Shown here one piece after another: positions 1-9,700 of a DNA stretch of 34,678 bases. A program made the translations under genes and the position numbers. Within the stretch, counting starts at the first letter, position 1. Each line of letters opens with the position of its first letter. The stretch lies in assembly GCA_012799095.1 (NCBI GenBank), contig JAAZLX010000124.1, positions 1 to 34,678 on the forward strand, read 5' to 3'. Under the pieces are notes generated by a model. The model was not told the origin of the DNA, did not search any database, and worked only from the letters and a program-made list of their open reading frames with translations. The stretch comes from Tissierellia bacterium (GTDB taxonomy: Bacteria; Bacillota; Clostridia; Peptostreptococcales; Acidaminobacteraceae).

Positions 1-513
1 CAAATGATCACGAACGATCTCCAGGATTTTCCCAACCCCCGGCGGATGGACCTGACAATCTCGTATTTCGACAATATCATGACTACCGCGACGATATAGA
101 CCGACTTGGGACTGGTTGAGGGGATATGTCATTTTATTACGGTAGTGCCAGGGGGAATCCATCCCGATGATTGGTTCGATCGCCATTTCGATCCCGCCAA
201 TTCGCTGGAGCACTTGAGCTAGATGCTGCTGCTTCCAGTTCAATTGAGCCGAATACGCCATATCAAGCAGTTGACATCCCCCGCATTCCGGAAAGTCGGG
301 ACAGGGACTGGCAGTCCGAAGCGGTGATGACTCGATTAGGCGGGTGACACGACCGATGGCGTAATTTTTTTTCAGCTGAATGATTTCGATCTCCACCTGA
401 TCACCTAATACCACATCGGGAACAAACACTGTCAGCGAATCGACCCGACAGATACCTTCTCCCCCCTCACCCAAATCTTCAATTGTCACCTGATAACGTT
501 GATTTGTGTTCAA
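1..513 (-). CDS. 23S rRNA (uracil-5-)-methyltransferase, RlmD/RumA/TrmA-type, N-terminal part (truncated by window edge)
   Basis: Read by hand on the minus strand from a TTG start at 513..511 with upstream GAGGAG: (M)NTNQRYQVTIEDLGEGGEGICRVDSLTVFVPDVVLGDQVEIEIIQLKKNYAIGRV... (TRAM-like) then CPDFPECGGCQLLDMAYSAQLNWKQQHL (Fe-S cysteine pattern CxxxxxCxxC). Absent from the ORF track. Confidence 0.88.
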   Translation of the reverse strand, partial: MNTNQRYQVTIEDLGEGGEGICRVDSLTVFVPDVVLGDQVEIEIIQLKKNYAIGRVTRLIESSPLRTASPCPDFPECGGCQLLDMAYSAQLNWKQQHLAQVLQRIGGIEMAIEPIIGMDSPWHYRNKMTYPLNQSQVGLYRRGSHDIVEIRDCQVHPPGVGKILEIVRDHL

Positions 514-600
514 GCTTTACTCCTCGCAAAGTTGTTTAGATAAATTAACCGAAAATAAATTCATTTTGTAATAAACACCATCTTGATCATTCGTATAGTG

Positions 601-702
601 TATAATATTGGCAAGATATTTGATGTAATTTGAACTGTTTTTAACTAACAATTCATAACTCCCCTTTTTTTGCTCCCTGATTTCAGGGAGCACTTTTTTT
701 AG
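601..702 (+). ncRNA. Candidate small RNA / orphan transcription unit (promoter -10 plus intrinsic terminator, no ORF)
   Basis: TATAAT at 601-606, then about 65 nt, then a perfect 10-bp stem TGCTCCCTGA-tt-TCAGGGAGCA (671-692) followed by cTTTTTTT, a plus-strand terminator with no plus-strand gene upstream. The -35 is weak. Confidence 0.35.
671..700 (+). terminator. Rho-independent terminator, plus strand
   Basis: Stem 671-680 / 683-692 followed by a T run at 694-700. Confidence 0.7.
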
Positions 703-721
703 TTATATTCATACAAGACAT

Positions 722-750
722 AAAAAAAGGATGTATCTAATGATACATCC
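722..750 (-). terminator. Rho-independent terminator downstream of the Lys-rich protein gene
   Basis: GGATGTATC-taat-GATACATCC stem; on the minus strand it is followed by TTTTTTT. Confidence 0.8.
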
Positions 751-751
751 C

Positions 752-1381
752 TTAGCTTCGCTTTTCAATTTCTTTCTTGACTGTGCCAGTGATTTCTCCT
801 GCTTTTTCAGCCACTACCTTGGCAGTTTCTTTTACCTTGCCTATGGCTGTTTCTGCTGAATCTTCTGCCTTATCTTTGATCTCAGCCGCTTTTTTGTCCA
901 GTTTGGCTTGCTTGATCGCTTTTTCCGCCTTTTCCTTTAGGCCTTCGGCCTCTTTGACCGCTTCTTTTGATGCTTTCTCTGCTTTTTCTTTGAGCTGAGC
1001 GGCTTTTTCGTCTAACTTGGCATCTTTGAGGGCCTTTTCTGTCTTATCGATCAGCCCTTCTGCTCCCTTTTTTGCATCCTTGATCAAATCCTGTGCTTTA
1101 TCTTTCACTTTATCAGGTGTCTCCTCTAATTGATCTTTCACACCTAATGCTTTGCTTTTCTTCGCCTCTTTTTTGACTCGTTTGGCTTCCGCTTTCAAAA
1201 GCTTTTTGGCTTGTTCAAGGTCGGCTTCTTGCTGGGCTTTTTCTTTCAGTTTCTTGACGCCTGTTTTCTTTAAGCCTTTGGCCTCTTTCGCCTTTTTCTT
1301 GGCTTCTTTTTTCAGTTCTTTTGCTTCTTTTTTGAGCTGTTTCACTTGTTTTTTGATCTTCTTTTTGTTACTCATTAACAT
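752..1381 (-). CDS. Lys/Ala/Glu-rich amphipathic-helix repeat protein (LEA/apolipoprotein-like composition)
   Basis: ORF track protein; likely start is MLMSNKKKIKK at 1381, preceded by AAAGGA. Long Lys/Ala/Glu repeats such as EKAEKAIKQAKLDKKAAEIKDKAE. Overlaps the end of the upstream protease gene. Confidence 0.75.
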   Translation of the reverse strand: MLMSNKKKIKKQVKQLKKEAKELKKEAKKKAKEAKGLKKTGVKKLKEKAQQEADLEQAKKLLKAEAKRVKKEAKKSKALGVKDQLEETPDKVKDKAQDLIKDAKKGAEGLIDKTEKALKDAKLDEKAAQLKEKAEKASKEAVKEAEGLKEKAEKAIKQAKLDKKAAEIKDKAEDSAETAIGKVKETAKVVAEKAGEITGTVKKEIEKRS

Positions 1382-2372
1382 CTTTATTCCTTTCTGTTTC
1401 AGTCTCATTCTGGAGTGAATCGATTTGATCATACTTGTCATCGTGTAAGAAATTATCCGGACTTGGAAAATAGTCAAACTGGTTTACACTAGATTGTCGG
1501 TCTAATTCTTCCCTGGTGATTCGTTCCATTCTACGGGCATTTGTAGTTTTGCGAAGCATTCGGCCCCCTGCTACTAAGAACATCAATCCCAGCAGCACGA
1601 TAGCCGGATTGCCCCCTTCAGTGCCCAAATCGGTCATTGATAATGTCATCTCATCAAGATATGGTTCGATATACTCAAATATCTTACCTGTATCAACTAA
1701 AGCGATCATAAGAAAAGTCGGAAAATCTATCAGGGCATGGATCATGATCGGAATCCACATCTTGCCGAAGCGATACGTTATTGCTGCTAAATAGAAACCG
1801 ACACCAAAAGCGAAAAATGCTGTTCCGATCTGTCCTGTGTTCACTCCCTTTAATACCATTACAAAGTCTATGTGAAACAATCCAAACAACAAAGAAGATA
1901 TTAAGGCCGCCGGAATGACGGCTGATTCGTCTTTGCCTTTGATCATGTTCTTAAACATGAATCCCCGGAACAGATATTCTTCAAACAATCCGATCGACAA
2001 GGAAAATACCAAAGCCAGAACGATCCCGACAGGTTGGGTCTTCAATACATCGGACGGCAACAGTTGAACCACTGCAAAAATAGCACCAAATTTAAATAAA
2101 ATAAACATCCAGCCCAGGATCGGTCGAAATAAATCACCCAACCGAAAACCGGCATGATCCAGCACCAAATAGCTGCCATCGCGCTTCATGAGCTGGACAA
2201 TAACCAGAGCAAAGACTAATTGGATCACTGTCACGATCAAGGTCGACATTCCCATGTCCTGTGGGCTGAAATCAAACATATCGATCGCCGGCACAACAAG
2301 GTGGATCAGACCGAAGAAAACGGCCATGATAATAATTGTTACCAGGTACGGATAGAATTTACTCCTACTCAA
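1368..2372 (-). CDS. CPBP (CAAX-protease-like) intramembrane metalloprotease family protein
   Basis: Multiple hydrophobic segments; EEYLFRGFMF (EExxxR) and LLFGLFHIDF motifs. Confidence 0.88.
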   Translation of the reverse strand: MSRSKFYPYLVTIIIMAVFFGLIHLVVPAIDMFDFSPQDMGMSTLIVTVIQLVFALVIVQLMKRDGSYLVLDHAGFRLGDLFRPILGWMFILFKFGAIFAVVQLLPSDVLKTQPVGIVLALVFSLSIGLFEEYLFRGFMFKNMIKGKDESAVIPAALISSLLFGLFHIDFVMVLKGVNTGQIGTAFFAFGVGFYLAAITYRFGKMWIPIMIHALIDFPTFLMIALVDTGKIFEYIEPYLDEMTLSMTDLGTEGGNPAIVLLGLMFLVAGGRMLRKTTNARRMERITREELDRQSSVNQFDYFPSPDNFLHDDKYDQIDSLQNETETERNKDVNE

Positions 2373-2380
2373 TGCTCCCC

Positions 2381-3241
2381 CTATTCATCTTCCAGCTGTT
2401 GTCGCGCAATTTCAAGCTCGGCTAATTTTTCTTCTCCGACATCAGGATATTTGTTTCCCAGTGCGCTGATCCGCTTAGCAATGATTTCTGAAGCCAGAGT
2501 GCGAGCGTACCATTTCCGGTCAGCCGGCAAAATATACCAGGGGTTATCCTCTGTAGCAGTGTTTTGAATGGCTTTCTCATAAGCATCCATATACTCATCC
2601 CAATGTCCACGCTCACGGACATCAGCAGTTGAAAATTTCCAATTTTTTGATTGATTATCTATCCGGGACAGGAAACGCTCCTTCTGCTCTTCCTTTGATA
2701 CATTCAGGAAAAATTTAATGATTATAAATCCATTCTCCGCCAGATAGCGCTCATAATCACGAATCTGTCGATACCTCTGATCCCAAATATCATCCGTTAT
2801 CAGTTGGTCGGGCAATTTCGATGATGCGATCAAATTGTGAACTTTGACTACCAACACATCTTCATAATACGACCGGTTGAAGATGCCTATACGCCCCCGT
2901 TCCGGTAACCGTTGGTTAATTCTCCATAAATAGTCATGATCCAATTCTTCTGCAGAAGGTTGTTTGAAACTAAATACTTGAGTACCTAACGGATTGACGC
3001 CGGTTAACACATGTTTTATTAGTCCATCTTTGCCGGCTGCATCCATCGCCTGAGTTAAAATAATGACGCCCCAGTGATCCTGAGCGTACATTTTATCCTG
3101 TTCTGAAGCGATGATCGCCGTATTTGCTTTTTGGTCTTTCAAGGCATGTGTCTTTTTTTTATAGGGGCCGCGATCACGGGTGGCGTAATCTGCCAGTACA
3201 AAGTCACTTCCGTTACTTACTCTGTATTTTGAAATATCCAT
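2381..3241 (-). CDS. Polyphosphate kinase 2 family (polyphosphate:nucleotide phosphotransferase)
   Basis: AMDAAGKDGLIKHVLTGVNPLG..., RGRIGIFNRSYYEDVLVVKVH..., PWYILPADRKWYARTLAS. Start at MDISKYRV, preceded by AGGAGG. Confidence 0.92.
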   Translation of the reverse strand: MDISKYRVSNGSDFVLADYATRDRGPYKKKTHALKDQKANTAIIASEQDKMYAQDHWGVIILTQAMDAAGKDGLIKHVLTGVNPLGTQVFSFKQPSAEELDHDYLWRINQRLPERGRIGIFNRSYYEDVLVVKVHNLIASSKLPDQLITDDIWDQRYRQIRDYERYLAENGFIIIKFFLNVSKEEQKERFLSRIDNQSKNWKFSTADVRERGHWDEYMDAYEKAIQNTATEDNPWYILPADRKWYARTLASEIIAKRISALGNKYPDVGEEKLAELEIARQQLEDE

Positions 3242-3341
3242 ATATGGTCCTCCTGATTTATTCATACCATTTGCAAGCCGGATTCAACCTAGTTATACTG
3301 TAATCAATCCATGAAATTCCGTTTAGGGGAAAGGAAGCCTC

Positions 3342-3815
3342 ATGATTCAAAAAGCAGCTATAAATCAAAAGTCTGACTGGGTCAGACTCAATCGAGCTTT
3401 TGCTCTCGAAGAGCTAACCGAAGAGGATGATCCCCGTCTGAAAAGTAAAGACCTGACACAGCATTTTTCCGATGCATTTGATTTCTTATTAGATCGATCG
3501 GAATGTCAGTTACTCCTGTGGTATGAAGATAGTATTGCTGTTGGTTTTGTCACCATTGTAACCTATCCCAGTGCCTGGAGCGGTGGGTGGACCGCTTATG
3601 TTGATGACCTCTACGTTCTGCCGACTTATCGCAGACGAGGTATTGCGACCGCTTTGCTTCAAGAGGTCGATCGTTATGCTGATGAAATCGGAGCCAAGCG
3701 GATCCAACTACTGGTTTCACCCGACAATCCGGCTCACACACTGTATGCTAAACAGGGGTTCGCCGGCGTGCCGCTCGACTTTTTGCTGAAATACCCGCTA
3801 AAGGATAAATCATGA
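3342..3815 (+). CDS. GNAT family N-acetyltransferase
   Basis: VDDLYVLPTYRRRGIATALLQEVDRYADEIGAKRIQLLVSPDNPAHTLYAKQGF (acetyl-CoA-binding RRRGIA motif). Confidence 0.9.
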   Translation: MIQKAAINQKSDWVRLNRAFALEELTEEDDPRLKSKDLTQHFSDAFDFLLDRSECQLLLWYEDSIAVGFVTIVTYPSAWSGGWTAYVDDLYVLPTYRRRGIATALLQEVDRYADEIGAKRIQLLVSPDNPAHTLYAKQGFAGVPLDFLLKYPLKDKS

Positions 3816-4483
3816 AACGATCAGAAATCAATCGGGCAATTCGTCACATGGAAGCTATGATCGAACAGTGCTGTTTTCCGTTGCCTCCGTTTTGTCACTA
3901 CACACCGGAGCAATGGCTTGATCAGGGGCACGACCATGATGAAATTCGGTTGGCAGCACTCGGCTGGGACATCACCGACTACGGGCTGGGGGAGTTTGAT
4001 AAGATTGGACTGGCCCTGATCACCCTGCGCAACGGTTATCCCGGCAGCCTAAAAAAGTATGCTGAAAAGCTACTGTATTTAGCTGAGGGCCAGACTGCTC
4101 CGATGCACTATCATTACGATAAAATGGAAGACATCATCAACCGCGGTGGAGGTAATGTTCTGATCACTGTCTATCCCTCGACCGAGGATGGACAGTTAGG
4201 TACAGACGATGTCACCGTCCAGTGTGACGGAACGAAAAAAACAGTTACCGCCGGTACTGCCATTCGTTTGACACCGGGTACCAGCATCAGTCTTCCCCCG
4301 TTCCTATATCATGATTTTGCAGTTGAAACCGGTACCGGCAGTGTTCTCCTGGGTGAGGTATCGATGGTCAATGACGATGAATTCGATAATCATTTCCTTG
4401 AGCCGATCGGCCGCTTTCCGGAAATCATTGAAGATGAAGCACCTTACCGCCTATTGTGCAACGAATATCCCGAGGCAAATTAG
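3812..4483 (+). CDS. D-lyxose ketol-isomerase family cupin protein
   Basis: APMHYHYDKMEDIINRGGGNVLITVYPS cupin-type metal-binding segment; overlaps the GNAT stop (ATGA). Confidence 0.82.
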   Translation: MKRSEINRAIRHMEAMIEQCCFPLPPFCHYTPEQWLDQGHDHDEIRLAALGWDITDYGLGEFDKIGLALITLRNGYPGSLKKYAEKLLYLAEGQTAPMHYHYDKMEDIINRGGGNVLITVYPSTEDGQLGTDDVTVQCDGTKKTVTAGTAIRLTPGTSISLPPFLYHDFAVETGTGSVLLGEVSMVNDDEFDNHFLEPIGRFPEIIEDEAPYRLLCNEYPEAN

Positions 4484-4540
4484 TTTTCTATCAGACCCGT
4501 CCTGCCGGCTGAGTGCTACATATGGTAATATAATCGTAAT

Positions 4541-5677
4541 ATGAAAAAACGATCTTATTTTGCACAAATATCCAATCGACGCGCCATTTTTCTAATGGTG
4601 TTTTTTTTCATCTCCGGTATCGGCCTGCTCTTGTTACCGCGTCTGTTGGCAAAGTATGAGTCAATTGCTGAAGTATATTCACTTCGCATCTTTCCTATCT
4701 TATCATTCATTCCATCCCGGATCTTGAATTTATTTCCCATATCACTGACAGAAGTTTTTGTTGTATCTTCTGTGTTTCTTGTACTGATTATGTTAACTGC
4801 TTTTTTTATTCGCATGAAACATTCGCAGTATCGACTGCGAACCCTTCGAAATATGTGTTTACTGATTTCTGTCATATTCTTTGTGATGGCTTATCAGTAT
4901 ACTACCATGCACGGACTCAATTTTTTTCGTCAGCCCATATGGGAGAGCTTGATGCTTGATTCTGTTGCTGAAGCCGGTCCCGACAAGATCGAACAAGCGA
5001 TGAATTTCTATTTAGATGGGATTATTTCTGCCCAAGCTGAGTTAGAGAACAATGAGAAAGGAGAAACGTTGCTATTGTCTTCGATTCCTTCTACCTTGCG
5101 AGCCGGAAATGATTCGATAGACAATGCCGCGACGGTCCACTCCCTATTTTCCGGTAACAAAGTAGTTCCCAAACCGGTCGTCCTGTCAAAATATTGGTCA
5201 TACACTCAGATTGCCGGTATGTATAACCCGATTTTTGTGGAAGCCAACATCAATGTGGATACGCCGAAACACGAGATTCCTTTGACTGTTTGCCATGAAA
5301 TTGCTCATGTTCGCGGGATCGCTCGAGAAGATGAAGCGAATATGGCATCCTTTATCGCCTGTCTCTACAGCGACCGAGCGGACTACAGGTATGCCGCCCA
5401 TTTGTACGCTTTTGAAAGCCTGATGGAGGATATGCGTCTTGATGATCCTGATACCTACGACGCTCTGATGACGCGTCTTCCCAATGCCGTACTTGCCGAC
5501 TGGCAGGCCAGTCGAGTCTATTGGAGTCAATTTGACGGCCGGCTCAGTGAAATGTCAAACCGGGCCAATGATTCATTTCTCAAAGCAAATCAGCAAGAAG
5601 ACGGTGTCCAAAGTTACCATCTGTCCGGCCGCTTCTTTCTCAATTATTATTATCTATATTTAGCAGACCAATCATAA
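4541..5677 (+). CDS. DUF3810-like membrane protein with HExxH metallopeptidase motif
   Basis: N-terminal TM segments, then HEIAHVRGIAREDEANMASFIACL. Confidence 0.85.
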   Translation: MKKRSYFAQISNRRAIFLMVFFFISGIGLLLLPRLLAKYESIAEVYSLRIFPILSFIPSRILNLFPISLTEVFVVSSVFLVLIMLTAFFIRMKHSQYRLRTLRNMCLLISVIFFVMAYQYTTMHGLNFFRQPIWESLMLDSVAEAGPDKIEQAMNFYLDGIISAQAELENNEKGETLLLSSIPSTLRAGNDSIDNAATVHSLFSGNKVVPKPVVLSKYWSYTQIAGMYNPIFVEANINVDTPKHEIPLTVCHEIAHVRGIAREDEANMASFIACLYSDRADYRYAAHLYAFESLMEDMRLDDPDTYDALMTRLPNAVLADWQASRVYWSQFDGRLSEMSNRANDSFLKANQQEDGVQSYHLSGRFFLNYYYLYLADQS

Positions 5678-5702
5678 ACACGTTTTTTTAAACACCTATG
5701 TA

Positions 5703-5732
5703 TTAAAAAAAAGGGCACTCCCAGAGGAGTGC
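5703..5732 (-). terminator. Rho-independent terminator downstream of the PfkB-family kinase
   Basis: GCACTCC-caga-GGAGTGC, followed on the minus strand by a T run. Confidence 0.7.
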
Positions 5733-5814
5733 ATGATTCTCGAAACATAGAAATCAACTTGCTCAGCCGCATCGATCAGTGCTGAGTTTTTGTGATTCCC
5801 CCTTATTTCATTAT

Positions 5815-6744
5815 CTACCAATTCTCGATCTCTGCTTTCGTCGGCAGTGATGACATTGCTCCAGTCCTGGTCGTACTCAGTGCAGCAGCCTGGTTGGCAA
5901 ACGCAAGCCATCGATCGAGTATTTCACTTGTCAGTTCATCTAAACGGACATTTCCGTTCAATAGCTTAGCTAAAAAAGCCCCCAAAAACACATCACCTGC
6001 TCCGACTGTATCGATCACCTCGACCTCCGGAGCACCGACCATGCCATTAACCTTGTCCGTATAATAGGCACTTCCGGCCGATCCCAGGGTGATCAAGGCT
6101 AACTTGGGCCCTAAGCTTAACAGTTTGTTGGTGGCAACTGACGGATCGGTTTCTCCCGTCAGAAAATGAAGTTCCTCTTGAGACAGTTTGATGATATCGA
6201 CCTGTGGTAACACGTGCAATATCTCACTGATGGCAGCCTGCGGACTGGTCCACAGTGATGCCCGATAGTTGGGATCAAAACTGACCAGACATCCGCTCTT
6301 CTTGGCAAATTCCAGTGCCATCAGTGTAGCGCTCCTGGACGGTTCTTCGGTCAAAGAAACCGATCCGAAATGGAACAGCCTGGTGTCGATCAGCTTTTGT
6401 TCATCGACTTGAACAGGCTTTAAGGTGACATCAGCCGTCCGGTTGCGATAGAACCTGAATGCTTCTCCCTCGTCTGTCCGGTCGACAAATGCAACGGTGG
6501 TGGGATATTTCTTCGACCATACCAGACTCGATATATCGACTTCGAATTCCTGCAGACTTTTGGCTAAAAAACGGCCAAATTCATCATCTCCGATTTTTCC
6601 GATGAAGGCCGATTTGCAGCCAAGACGGCTCATCATGGCTAACACATTGGCGACTGCTCCTCCCGGATTGGCCTGATACGTCATCGCCCGTTCTGTCGGT
6701 GTAAAATCAATCAATAATTCTCCCAGTCCCAACACATCAAACAT
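5815..6744 (-). CDS. PfkB-family carbohydrate kinase (fructokinase-like)
   Basis: FDVLGLGELLIDFTP...NPGGAVANVLAMMSRLG...VIDTVGAGDVFLGAFLAKLL. Start MFDVLG at 6744 after GGAGGAG; overlaps the mannosidase stop. Confidence 0.92.
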   Translation of the reverse strand: MFDVLGLGELLIDFTPTERAMTYQANPGGAVANVLAMMSRLGCKSAFIGKIGDDEFGRFLAKSLQEFEVDISSLVWSKKYPTTVAFVDRTDEGEAFRFYRNRTADVTLKPVQVDEQKLIDTRLFHFGSVSLTEEPSRSATLMALEFAKKSGCLVSFDPNYRASLWTSPQAAISEILHVLPQVDIIKLSQEELHFLTGETDPSVATNKLLSLGPKLALITLGSAGSAYYTDKVNGMVGAPEVEVIDTVGAGDVFLGAFLAKLLNGNVRLDELTSEILDRWLAFANQAAALSTTRTGAMSSLPTKAEIENW

Positions 6745-9700
6745 GATCTCCTCCATATAATTCAAAGCCGTAAATTCTGGCCGCCCGATTGGAATATTGC
6801 TCCGCCCTGGTGATCAACAGGCGAAACTTCTGTCCCGTGACGGGCTCGATTTCACCTAAAGTATAGTCCGATTGATTGTCCTGTATCTTCTGTATGGTCT
6901 CCCATTGATCATTTCTTGACACCTGGAGTTCAAAATCACGTGTATTGTACATCTCGTTTTCACCGGCTGATCCGGCATGGCGCAGGTGATAGCGACGGAT
7001 GGTCTGGGGTGTCGCCAGATCGATCGTCAGCCATTTGTCGCCATCTTTTTGAGAACACCATTTTGTCATTCCCGGAGTAACTGCCTGTTCTGCTTCCTGA
7101 CCGATGGGACAGTACCCGGAAGAATCGACCCTGGCATGGCGGGCCAGATCGATCCCAAGCGGTTTGAACACTGCTTTTATCACTTCATCACCTACCGGCA
7201 TTCTTGTCAGTTCCGGCTCCCATCCGACAAAGGCCATCTGTTCAGGCACTTCCGGCTTGGGATAGAGTGGTGCATGAAGCGGATATTCTCCACTGCCGCT
7301 GCCTCCGTGAACCTCCAGCCGAAAAGTCGGTCGTTCTTCCCGCTGATCGTAAAGATCATCCGCCGCTTCAACATCAGGCAAATGTGTTGCACTGGCAGCG
7401 AACACAATGATCGAGCGGTCTTTTGGGAAGTGTATTTTTTTGCCCCGAAGCGTGAAGCGGAACATCGCACCGTACTCGAATGGTTGATTGCCTTCCGGCC
7501 GGTGAATGTGACTTGCGGTCCAGGCGACCGGTGTCGTTTTGATCCCGCCATATCGCCTACCGGCAAAATCATCCCAGTCACCGACTCTTTCACGCCAGCC
7601 CGGGATCGTCAACCGGTGTTTCCGGCCATCGACTATAAATTCCGCGGTTTGATCCTTTTCGAGCGAAGCGGCTAAAAAGACCAGGTCGCGATAACCCTCG
7701 GGCAAAATGACCTTCTGGCCCTCACACCGCATGGTGGAATACAGTTTATCCGGTTCGATCTGAAAGTGTATTCCTCTAGAACTGATTACATCCGGAACCA
7801 ATTCCATCGGAAAACGAGGATGGATCTTCTGTGAACCTTCCGGAGAATAGGCGTCACTATTCATCAGCAGGTTTAATGACTGCTGTTTTATATTGGCCGG
7901 TTTATCGCTCAATGGTTCGATTTGAACGATGAAACTCTTGATACTGTTGCGGTTCAAATCAAATTTGACGCTGTGGCCTTCGATCATGACTCGGCCGGGT
8001 ATCAGCTCTTCCTGTCCATTGATCTCGTGCACCGTCATGACACGACCCGGGAATGTCAACCGTCTGTCAGCATGCGATTTTCCCGAAACATCCTGCACCC
8101 TGACGACAAATTTATCATTATCCTGTGCCTGCTTGATTGCCATGACTTTCAAGCCGGCCTGATCGGTCGAGAGCAACGAAATTTCAGGACCGAGTTCTCC
8201 CTGATGCGCTTCAGAATAAAATGTCCGCATCGGCTGACGAAAAGCCTGTGCTTGTTCAACGCTTGCCTGATCAAAATCACCTTCATGTGAAGTGATGGCC
8301 ACCCGGAAACGGTGCTCACCTAAATCCTGCAGGTGTTGCTTGGCCGGTCCAAAGCTTCCTTCCGGCGTATGGATCAGGCTGAGACGCAGTCGGTTTCTTT
8401 CCGGACGATCCCAGCCATATTTACAATCACTCATCAGCGATATCGTTCGAGCCTCATCGCTCAGAGACACAAACTCCTGAGCCGGGACTTCATATAGGTT
8501 GGTTTTGTTGATCCCGCGATAGATGACTCCGGCTCCACAGTCATAAGCGGCCAGTTCCGGCTCAAGGACCAATGGAAAATCGAGTTTTAGTAAGCTGGCC
8601 TGTTCAAACCAGTCGATCTGATAGTCGATCTCGACCCGTTTGATCCCGGCCATTACACTGATCTGCTGAGTAATATCGGAATGACCAAATGAACGCTTGA
8701 TTTCCAGTAACAGTCGAACCGGTCCCTTCTCAAGCAGTTTGATCTCAACATCACGATACTCCAGCTCCTGGGGAGACTCCAGATTATGGTACAGGATCTC
8801 CCATGAGGGCCATTTCCTCGATTCATTGTCAAATCGGACCAGTCGAATCGGATCCTGCAGCAGTTCCATATTGAGTTCCAGATCAAAGACCGAAATAATA
8901 TCGCCCGTCTGATCGACCATGACACGATAGAATTCATTCTGGAAGATGTGATCTTCTGTCTTGCTGTATAACAGGGAATTGTCTGTCTCTGTTTTCCCCG
9001 GTAAAATGTGATACACCTTCAGCCCGGTCCCGCTGACTTCAGCAGTAAACTGAAGAACGTCATCCCGGCGCTGGGAAGGTATGACATCTTCTGCCTGATA
9101 TACCTGAAAATCACCTTCGGGCACCCGGACCCGGACGACTTCTTTTCGCTGAAAAGCTACCGGATTGAAGACAATGATCGGGACACCCTTACCGGTCGTG
9201 TCGAGGTGAGCCGACACATTGCGAATGCCTCCCACCAATTCTTCACTCAATTGATTGAGGCTGATGATGTAGTCATTGTAGCTGATGGCATAAGCTTCAG
9301 GAATACTGGTACCGGTAATATCATCATGAAATTGATGCCATAAGAAACGTTTCCAGGCGGTATCTATCTCCCGTTTGGGATAAGGATAACCCAGGACAGC
9401 GGCCAAACTATTGGCCCGTTCGGTTGCATCGGCCAATCGCTCAGCCTGAGCATTCCAACGCTTGGCAATCGCCCGCGAAGTATAGCATCCCACGCCGTGT
9501 CGCCGTAACAGCAGTTCCCCGGAATAAGATGGCAGATCACGGTCGGCCATTTCAGCATAGACATCATCCGGTGTAGCAGAGATCACTTCGATCCCGTTTT
9601 TTTCTCCCAGGTCGGTCTCAAGATTTCGAACCGATTCCTGATCGGGCGCTCCACCGATATCACCCGTGCCATAGTATCGCATGCTGATTCCATCGTTTCG

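Noticed and set aside
777-1418. Hydrophobic plus-strand ORFs (777..998 and 1152..1418)
   Set aside because: Antisense to the Lys/Ala-rich repeat gene; Phe/Ala/Ser-rich translation is the expected complement of AAA/GAA/GCx codons.
6977-7675. 232-aa plus-strand ORF antisense to the mannosidase
   Set aside because: Lies wholly inside a well-supported GH38 gene, has no recognisable domain, and looks like a by-product of codon composition.
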